DNA of 13,497 bases from Bacteroidota bacterium. GTDB taxonomy: Bacteria; Bacteroidota; Bacteroidia; Flavobacteriales_F; PHOS-HE28. Both the position numbers and the translations under genes were made by a program. Under the pieces are notes generated by a model. The model ran no database searches and was not told where the DNA came from. It saw only the letters and a list, made by a program, of their open reading frames with translations. The stretch lies in assembly GCA_023430325.1 (NCBI GenBank), contig JAEZAU010000106.1:1-13497 (forward strand). The letters are read 5' to 3'. Positions 1 to 6,241 of this stretch are shown here, piece by piece; the stretch's first letter is position 1, and each line of letters starts with the position of its first letter.

Positions 1-3000
1 GTGAAGTAGGTACCGATGGAAAGCTCGGTGGCCAGGCCGATGTACCCGGCGTTGCGGGCACATGGAAGGATCTGACGGATTCCGTGAACCTGATGGCCAG
101 TAACCTCACCAGCCAGGTGCGGAACATTGCAGATGTATCAAAAGCGATCGCCAACGGTGACCTCTCACGCAAGATCACTGTGGATGTAAAAGGTGAGATC
201 CTTGAACTGAAGGACACGATCAACACCATGGTGGATCAGTTGCGATCGTTCGCGGCGGAGGTTACACGTGTGGCGCGGGAAGTAGGTACTGAAGGAAAGC
301 TCGGTGGGCAGGCCCAGGTGGAGAATGTGGCCGGTACATGGAAGGATCTTACCGATTCGGTGAACATGATGGCCGGTAACCTTACCAGCCAGGTACGTGG
401 TATAGCGATGGTCGTTACCGCCGTGGCGAAGGGTGACCTCAATCGGAAGCTCACGGTAGAAGCGAAAGGTGAGATCGCAGAACTTGCCGATACGATCAAC
501 TCCATGATCGATACGTTGGCAACGTTCGCCGATCAGGTTACCACGGTGGCCCGTGAAGTAGGTGTGGAAGGACAGCTTGGTGGTCAGGCAAAGGTGCCGG
601 GTGCCGCCGGTACATGGAAAGGTCTAACGGAGAACGTGAACCAGCTCGCGGCGAACCTCACCACACAGGTGCGTGCGATCGCTGAGGTGGCGACAGCAGT
701 GACAAAAGGTGACCTCACCCGATCGATCACAGTTGAAGCTTCCGGCGAAGTGGCGGCGCTGAAGGATACGATCAATGAAATGATCCGTAACCTGAAGGAC
801 ACTACACAGAAGAACACCGAACAGGACTGGTTGAAGACCAACCTTGCGAAGTTCAGCCGCATGTTGCAGGGCCAGCGGGATATTACCAACGTAGGCCGTA
901 TGATCCTCTCGGAACTCTGCCCGGTGGTTTCAGCCAAGCAGGCTGAATTCTACGTGTTGGAGCAGGATCATGAAGAAGCCAGATTGACACTTCTGGCCAG
1001 CTACGCCGCCGAAGGAAGACAGCAGATCGGCAAACACATCCAGATGGGGCAGGGCATCGTAGGTCAGTGCGCCATGGAAAAACGCAAGATCGAACTCGAG
1101 GAACTACCGGCAGGTCACATCAAGATCTCCAGTGGATTGGGTTCATCTTCACCAAAGAGCATTCTTGTTCTTCCGCTCATTTTCGAAGGTGAGGTGAAGG
1201 GTGTGCTTGAACTGGCATCGCTCAAGCGCTTCACCCAGACCGATCGCGCACTCCTCGATCAGCTCACCGAATCGATCGGTATCGTCTTGAACACGATCGA
1301 GGCGAACATGCGTACGGAGGATCTGCTGAAGCAGTCGCAATCACTGGCACATCAGCTCCAGAGCCGCCAGGAGCAGTTGCAACAGACCAACGAAGCGTTG
1401 CAGGAGAAGGCAAGTCTGCTCGTTCAGCAGAATGAGGAAGTGGAACGCAAGAATCGCGAAGTGGAACAAGCCCGCCAGGAGTTGGAGGAGAAGGCCAAAC
1501 AGCTCGCACTTACCTCCAAGTACAAGTCCGAATTCCTCGCCAACATGTCGCACGAGCTGCGAACCCCGCTGAACAGTCTGCTCATTCTATCGGATCAACT
1601 TTCCCGTAACCAGGAAGGCAATCTTTCTCCTCGTCAGCGTGAATTCGCCCAAACGATCCACAGCTCGGGCAACGATCTGCTGATGCTGATCAATGACATT
1701 CTCGATCTGTCCAAGATCGAATCAGGGACCGTGGTGGTGGACGCCGGCGAACTCCCGCTGGAAGATCTCAAGGGATACGTGGAGCGCACCTTCAGGCATG
1801 TGGCAGAAACAAAGAACATCGACTTCCTGCTCAACTTCCAGAACGATCTGCCACGCACGGTGTTCACCGATGCCAAGCGTTTGCAGCAGATCATCAAGAA
1901 CCTGCTCTCCAATGCGTTCAAGTTCACCCACCAGGGTCATGTGGCATTGACCGCAGAAGTGGTCCGCAGCGGGTGGAGCGCCGGTAATGAGGACCTTGAT
2001 CAAGCTACCGAGGTCCTCGCCTTCAGCGTGACCGATACCGGTATCGGCATCGCGCCCGATAAGCAGATGCTCATCTTCGAAGCATTCCAGCAGGCCGATG
2101 GATCCACGAGCCGCAAATACGGCGGCACCGGCCTGGGCCTGGCGATCAGCCGTGAACTTTCACGATTGCTCGGCGGTGAGATCCGGCTCCTCTCCCAGCC
2201 AGGTCAGGGCAGCACGTTCACCCTGTATCTTCCACTGCGTTATACACCCTCGCGCCAGCGAAGAAAAGACCACAGCGAGGCACCAGCTCCACCACCTACG
2301 GCGCTCCATATCGAGGCCGAGGCCGTGCAACAAATGGCAGCCAGGGCTTTACAGACTTTCAAGGCCGCACAGGAGAATGAACCATTGCCTCTTGCAATGG
2401 TGAATGAGATAGGTGATGACCGCGATCACATTCAGGCCGGCGATCGGGTATTGCTCATCGTGGAGAATGATATCGGCTTCGCCAAGTTCTTGTTGCAGGC
2501 CGCGCAGGAGCATGGTTTCAAGGTGTTGGTGACCACCATGGGCGCCACAGCCCTGGCCCTTGCACGCGATCACAAACCAGCAGCCATCACCCTCGATATA
2601 CATCTACCTGATGTAAAAGGCTGGCGTGTATTGGAACGGTTGAAGAACGATCTGGGCACACGCCACATCCCGATCTGTGTCATCTCCACTGATGATGCTC
2701 GTGAAAAGTCGATGTCCTCCGGTGCCATGGCCTTCGTGGCCAAACCGATCCAGAGCAAGGATGTGCTTGATGGAATGCTCGATCTGCTCGACCGGTATAA
2801 TGGACGCCGGAAGGATGTTCTTGTGGTGACCAATGATGCAAAAGAGGCCGATCGGATCATTACATCGGTAGATGCCGACGATCTGCGGATCAACGCGGTG
2901 AAACCCACCTCCCGACAACTGGCCAAGTGGAAGAAGCAGCCGGTCGATATGCTCATTCTTGGTAAAGGCGCCGCAGAAATGATGAGCGATCTTGAGCTCA

Positions 3001-3638
3001 TGTTCCATTCACCCGCTGAAGCGATCGATAAACAATTCCCCGTCATCTTCTTCAGTGAGGGTGATGCCGATGATGTAGGCCCGATCAAGGAGTTGAGCAA
3101 ACGGCTGGGTACCAATTACTCCTTGCGCAAGGCACGCTCATCTGAACGATTGCTCGATCTGGTGTGTCTCTACCTGCATCGTAACATACCGCAACTTCCT
3201 GGCCCGTTGCGTCAAAAAGTGATCGACCTGCGCAGCAACGATCGATCGTTGAAAGGCCGCAAGGTGCTCATAGTTGATGATGATATGCGCAACATCTTTG
3301 CCCTCACCACCGTGTTGGAAGATCATGAAATGCAGATCCTTTCTGCGGATAATGGTAGGGATGCGATCGAGATCCTGAAGAATGATCCGGGCATCGATGT
3401 GGTGCTCATGGACATCATGATGCCTGAGATGGACGGTCTGGAGACCATGCGCGAAATACGCAAGATCCCATCCTTGAAAGATCTGCCGATAGTGGCGGTA
3501 ACGGCCAAGGCGATGAAGGGCGATCGGGAGAAATGCATGGAGGCCGGTGCATGGGATTATCTTTCCAAACCCGTTGACACCGATCAGATGCTCAGTGTAC
3601 TGAGGGCATGGTTGTACAGATCGCCAACGGCCGTTTGA
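1..3638 (+). CDS. HAMP-array hybrid histidine kinase (HAMP repeats-GAF-HisKA-HATPase-REC-pseudoREC-REC), 5' end missing
   Basis: Hybrid sensor kinase; the frame is open from the first bases (codons start at position 3), so the true start lies upstream. The first ATG in view, at 84, is internal to a HAMP repeat. Domain order by window position: three 92-residue HAMP-type repeats (3-830), GAF (about 876-1305), Gln/Glu-rich coiled coil (about 1312-1520), HisKA with MSHELRTPLN and phospho-His at 1551-1553, HATPase_c with N box at 1899-1919 and glycine motifs DTGIGIA (about 2034) and GGTGLGLAIS (about 2121). A linker is followed by three receivers: 2445-2800 (phospho-Asp 2595-2597, Lys in AKP), 2814-3180 (Asp replaced by Gly at 2961-2963), and 3255-3620 (DDD, Asp 3411-3413, Lys 3567-3569). 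The likely role is autophosphorylation in response to a signal transmitted through the HAMP array, then transfer to the C-terminal receivers. No membrane segment is visible here, but the missing N-terminus could hold one. The stop codon is two bases before the next gene, which suggests translational coupling. The fold assignment is secure; the stimulus is unknown. Confidence 0.95.
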   Translation, partial: EVGTDGKLGGQADVPGVAGTWKDLTDSVNLMASNLTSQVRNIADVSKAIANGDLSRKITVDVKGEILELKDTINTMVDQLRSFAAEVTRVAREVGTEGKLGGQAQVENVAGTWKDLTDSVNMMAGNLTSQVRGIAMVVTAVAKGDLNRKLTVEAKGEIAELADTINSMIDTLATFADQVTTVAREVGVEGQLGGQAKVPGAAGTWKGLTENVNQLAANLTTQVRAIAEVATAVTKGDLTRSITVEASGEVAALKDTINEMIRNLKDTTQKNTEQDWLKTNLAKFSRMLQGQRDITNVGRMILSELCPVVSAKQAEFYVLEQDHEEARLTLLASYAAEGRQQIGKHIQMGQGIVGQCAMEKRKIELEELPAGHIKISSGLGSSSPKSILVLPLIFEGEVKGVLELASLKRFTQTDRALLDQLTESIGIVLNTIEANMRTEDLLKQSQSLAHQLQSRQEQLQQTNEALQEKASLLVQQNEEVERKNREVEQARQELEEKAKQLALTSKYKSEFLANMSHELRTPLNSLLILSDQLSRNQEGNLSPRQREFAQTIHSSGNDLLMLINDILDLSKIESGTVVVDAGELPLEDLKGYVERTFRHVAETKNIDFLLNFQNDLPRTVFTDAKRLQQIIKNLLSNAFKFTHQGHVALTAEVVRSGWSAGNEDLDQATEVLAFSVTDTGIGIAPDKQMLIFEAFQQADGSTSRKYGGTGLGLAISRELSRLLGGEIRLLSQPGQGSTFTLYLPLRYTPSRQRRKDHSEAPAPPPTALHIEAEAVQQMAARALQTFKAAQENEPLPLAMVNEIGDDRDHIQAGDRVLLIVENDIGFAKFLLQAAQEHGFKVLVTTMGATALALARDHKPAAITLDIHLPDVKGWRVLERLKNDLGTRHIPICVISTDDAREKSMSSGAMAFVAKPIQSKDVLDGMLDLLDRYNGRRKDVLVVTNDAKEADRIITSVDADDLRINAVKPTSRQLAKWKKQPVDMLILGKGAAEMMSDLELMFHSPAEAIDKQFPVIFFSEGDADDVGPIKELSKRLGTNYSLRKARSSERLLDLVCLYLHRNIPQLPGPLRQKVIDLRSNDRSLKGRKVLIVDDDMRNIFALTTVLEDHEMQILSADNGRDAIEILKNDPGIDVVLMDIMMPEMDGLETMREIRKIPSLKDLPIVAVTAKAMKGDREKCMEAGAWDYLSKPVDTDQMLSVLRAWLYRSPTAV
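3..830 (+). repeat. Tandem 276-bp in-frame HAMP repeats (three copies in view)
   Basis: The same coding block recurs at 3, 279 and 555, exactly 276 bp (92 codons) apart. Each copy begins with EVG followed by GGQA, then GTWKDLT or GTWKGLT, NLTSQVR or NLTTQVR, KGDL or NGDL, and GE(I/V)..L.DTIN. Conservation is visible at DNA level between copies 1 and 2, notably around the GGTACATGGAAGGATCT block. The array almost certainly continues upstream, because the window opens inside a copy. Poly-HAMP blocks of about 90 residues are known from group III fungal kinases (Nik1/Os-1) and from bacterial relatives. There they act as a signal-transducing coiled-coil relay. Confidence 0.9.
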
Positions 3639-3640
3639 AC

Positions 3641-5791
3641 ATGAGCCGCACCAGCAATAGGAGTGACTACAGGCCTGTGATGCACCGGGCCGATATCCTT
3701 TTGGTGGACGACCTGCAGGAGAAGATCCTCGTGTATCGAACGATACTGGAGGACATGGATGTGAACCTAGTGGTGGCACGTTCCGGTCCAGAGGCACTGA
3801 AGGAGGTCCTGCGCCGCGAGTTCGCAGTGATCCTGTTGGATGTGAACATGCCTGGCATGGATGGCTTCGAGACAGCGATGCTCATTCGCCAGCGCAAGCG
3901 TTCCTCCACCACACCTATCATCTTCCTCACAGCGTTCTCCGATGAAGTGCGCATGACGCAAGGCTATGCCAGCGGTGCGGTGGATTACATACCCACACCA
4001 GTGGTGCCCGAGATCCTGCGCGCAAAGGTCCAGGTCTTCGTGGAGCTGTACCAGATGCGGCGCCAGAGCGCCTCTCAAGCGGAAGAACGTGCCCGCCGGG
4101 CCGCTGCGGAAGAAGCGGCCAAGCGAAGCTCGTTCCTGGCAGAGGCCGGCACCATCTTCACCCGATCACATGAGCTTCGGCCATTGGTGGATGCGATCGC
4201 CAAGGCGGGAGTTCCATTCCTCGCCGATGTGAGCGTCCTGGCGGTGACCGATCCATTCGGGCGGGCGGTCAGCTTCCGCACCTACTGGCTAGGTACACAT
4301 GGATCTGAGGTCCTTCTGCCTTTCAATACGGATGAAACACCCACTGGTTGGCTAATGGAAGCCATAGACCGCGCCGTGCTCAGCCGTGAGTTCCGCATCA
4401 TGTCCGGCCTGCCCCCGATCGAGGAATGGCCCGCTCATGCTTCCAATGGAACTGACCTTGTACCACCTGACATGCCCGACCTTGCCGGAGGCTGTGCATT
4501 GATCCTTCCGCTTCATGTGCGCGACAATCCGCATGGCGTGCTCATCTTCTTGCGCAAGGCCGAGAGTCCTGTATATGAAGCCGATGATGTAGCGCTGGCC
4601 GGTGAGATCGCTGCACGGGCAGGCGCGGCCTTGGAAAATGCCCGCCTGGTACAGGATATCCGTGAGGCCGATCAACGCAAGGACGAGTTCCTCGGGATGC
4701 TCGCCCATGAACTCAGGAACCCGCTCGGCCCCATGCGTAACGCGGTAGAGATCCTGGGTCTCACAGGTCCGCATGATGAAATGGTGGAGCATGCGCGCGA
4801 TGTTATGGACCGGCAGGTGAAGCACATGGCGCGTCTGGTGGACGATCTGCTGGATGCCACGCGTATTGCGCGGGGTAAGATCCTGTTACGTCGCGAACGT
4901 TGCGATCTGCGGAAGATCCTTGTACAGACCGCGGAAGATTACAGGAACATCTTTCAGGCGAGCGGCATACAACTGGACCTGTCCATTGAGGATGTACCTG
5001 TATGGATGACGGGAGATCCCACACGCCTTGCCCAGGCTATAGGGAACCTGTTACACAACGCCCATAAGTTCACTGAACAAGGTGGCCATGTTCATGTGGG
5101 ATTGAGAGTGGATCGGAACACACGAACGGGGATCATCACCATCCACGATGATGGGATCGGTATCGAACCCCAGATCTTCGCACATATTTTCGATGTCTTC
5201 CGCCAGGCCGATCAAGGTCTTGCGCGCAGCCGTGGTGGCCTGGGTCTTGGTCTTACATTGGTAAAAGGCCTCATTGAAATGCATGGCGGTAAGGTCCATG
5301 CCACCAGTGAGGGGTCAGGAAAAGGATCCACATTCACGCTGGAACTTCCTGTAGAAGTAAGGTCCTCGTCCGGATCGATCGCGAACGAGGAGGAGATATT
5401 ACCATCGATATCACAAAGGATACTGATCGTAGAGGACAATAAGGATGCTGCTGAGTCAGCGAGGCTGTTGCTACGGCTGGAAGGACATGAAGTAGAAATA
5501 GCATCCTCGGGCCGAGAAGCGATAAGCAAAGCCCGGGAATGGAAGCCACAGACGATACTTTGCGATATCGGCCTGCCAACGATGGATGGTTATGAGATCG
5601 CACGGGCCATCCGATCGGATCCTGAACTGACATACGTGAACCTGATCGCACTTACTGGCTATGGCCGTGAAGAAGATCAAGGAAAAGCTTACGAGGCAGG
5701 CTTCGATCTTCATTTGACCAAGCCGGTGGAGCCTTCCGCACTACGCAAGGCGCTTGCCCGTTTTACGCATACTTCTGAAGTACGACCATGA
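3641..5791 (+). CDS. Hybrid sensor histidine kinase, REC-GAF-HisKA-HATPase-REC
   Basis: Soluble hybrid kinase of about 716 aa with no membrane segment. The N-terminal receiver (about 25-130) has the DD motif and phospho-Asp67 in LLDVNMPGMDG, but the usual KP lysine is Thr119. An Ala/Glu/Arg-rich helix (130-165) leads into a divergent GAF-like domain (about 165-340). The HisKA box has AHELRNPLGP with His356. HATPase_c has N box Asn469, HDDGIGIEP and GGLGLGL. The C-terminal receiver (about 590-710) has Asp642 in CDIGLPTMDGYE and Lys694. Start: ATG 3641 sits two bases after the preceding stop. An upstream in-frame ATG at 3608 would overlap the previous gene by 31 bases and adds only non-domain residues. 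GTG 3677 and ATG 3680 are alternatives, with a purine-rich TAGGAG at 3658-3663 somewhat far upstream. The HisKA subtype matches gene 4 rather than gene 1. A receiver at both ends suggests it accepts phosphate from, or is gated by, another kinase such as its neighbours. Confidence 0.93.
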   Translation: MSRTSNRSDYRPVMHRADILLVDDLQEKILVYRTILEDMDVNLVVARSGPEALKEVLRREFAVILLDVNMPGMDGFETAMLIRQRKRSSTTPIIFLTAFSDEVRMTQGYASGAVDYIPTPVVPEILRAKVQVFVELYQMRRQSASQAEERARRAAAEEAAKRSSFLAEAGTIFTRSHELRPLVDAIAKAGVPFLADVSVLAVTDPFGRAVSFRTYWLGTHGSEVLLPFNTDETPTGWLMEAIDRAVLSREFRIMSGLPPIEEWPAHASNGTDLVPPDMPDLAGGCALILPLHVRDNPHGVLIFLRKAESPVYEADDVALAGEIAARAGAALENARLVQDIREADQRKDEFLGMLAHELRNPLGPMRNAVEILGLTGPHDEMVEHARDVMDRQVKHMARLVDDLLDATRIARGKILLRRERCDLRKILVQTAEDYRNIFQASGIQLDLSIEDVPVWMTGDPTRLAQAIGNLLHNAHKFTEQGGHVHVGLRVDRNTRTGIITIHDDGIGIEPQIFAHIFDVFRQADQGLARSRGGLGLGLTLVKGLIEMHGGKVHATSEGSGKGSTFTLELPVEVRSSSGSIANEEEILPSISQRILIVEDNKDAAESARLLLRLEGHEVEIASSGREAISKAREWKPQTILCDIGLPTMDGYEIARAIRSDPELTYVNLIALTGYGREEDQGKAYEAGFDLHLTKPVEPSALRKALARFTHTSEVRP

Positions 5792-5807
5792 CCGCTGCGC
5801 TAAAAAG

Positions 5808-6215
5808 ATGAACAATAGTTACAAGATCCTTGTTGTGGATGATAATGTGGATGGTGCCGTTACGCTCGGGGTCATCCTCAAACACCTTGGCCATACCGTT
5901 CGAATGACCCACGATGGTGCATCTGCACTCATAGTAGGTCAGGAGTTCAAACCCGATCTGGTGCTCATGGATATCGGCATGCCCGGGATGGACGGTTACG
6001 AAACGTGTGAACGCATGCGCCAGCAGACATGGGCATCATCAGCCCGTATTGTCGCTCTCACAGGCTGGGGCCAGGAGGAGGACAAGCGCAAAGCGAAAAG
6101 GGCGGGATTTGATGAACATCTTGTAAAACCAGTGGACAGGAAGACATTGATCGATGTACTTTCCGCGACCGCGGTCTCACAGCGGCAGCCTTCCGCCGAC
6201 GATCAGCGTTCATGA
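5808..6215 (+). CDS. Single-domain response regulator (CheY-like receiver)
   Basis: Stand-alone receiver of 135 aa with no output domain. All canonical residues are present: Asp11/Asp12 acidic pair, phospho-Asp55 in LMDIGMPGMDGYE, Thr85 in ALTGWG, and Lys107 in VKPVD. The short tail (about 20 residues, Ser/Gln/Asp-rich) carries no recognisable domain. The start was chosen at ATG 5808, preceded by the A-rich TAAAAAG. An in-frame ATG at 5754 would overlap the end of the preceding kinase gene and add 18 residues that are not part of the fold. It lies 16 bases after gene 2 and 26 bases before the giant kinase gene, so it is probably co-transcribed with both. About half of roughly 115 aligned residues match the C-terminal receiver of gene 4 (59 counted by eye). 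It probably acts as a diffusible phosphate carrier or allosteric partner for the hybrid kinases. It could also be a CheY acting on a motility target, but no chemotaxis genes are in view. Confidence 0.93.
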   Translation: MNNSYKILVVDDNVDGAVTLGVILKHLGHTVRMTHDGASALIVGQEFKPDLVLMDIGMPGMDGYETCERMRQQTWASSARIVALTGWGQEEDKRKAKRAGFDEHLVKPVDRKTLIDVLSATAVSQRQPSADDQRS

Positions 6216-6241
6216 TCTCATCTTTCCTCACATAGACCAGA

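Noticed and set aside
144..151. GCGATCGC octamer (cyanobacterial HIP1 motif), also at 675-682 and 4193-4200
   Set aside because: All three are inside coding sequence and are explained by the general GATC/CGATCG bias; nothing else suggests a cyanobacterium.
3608..3640. ATG 3608 as the start of the second kinase
   Set aside because: It would overlap the preceding gene by 31 bases and adds 11 residues outside the receiver fold; ATG 3641 directly after the stop is simpler.
5754..5807. ATG 5754 as the start of the stand-alone receiver
   Set aside because: The extra 18 residues are encoded over the end of the previous gene and do not belong to the receiver fold; ATG 5808 follows an A-rich leader and starts just before strand 1.
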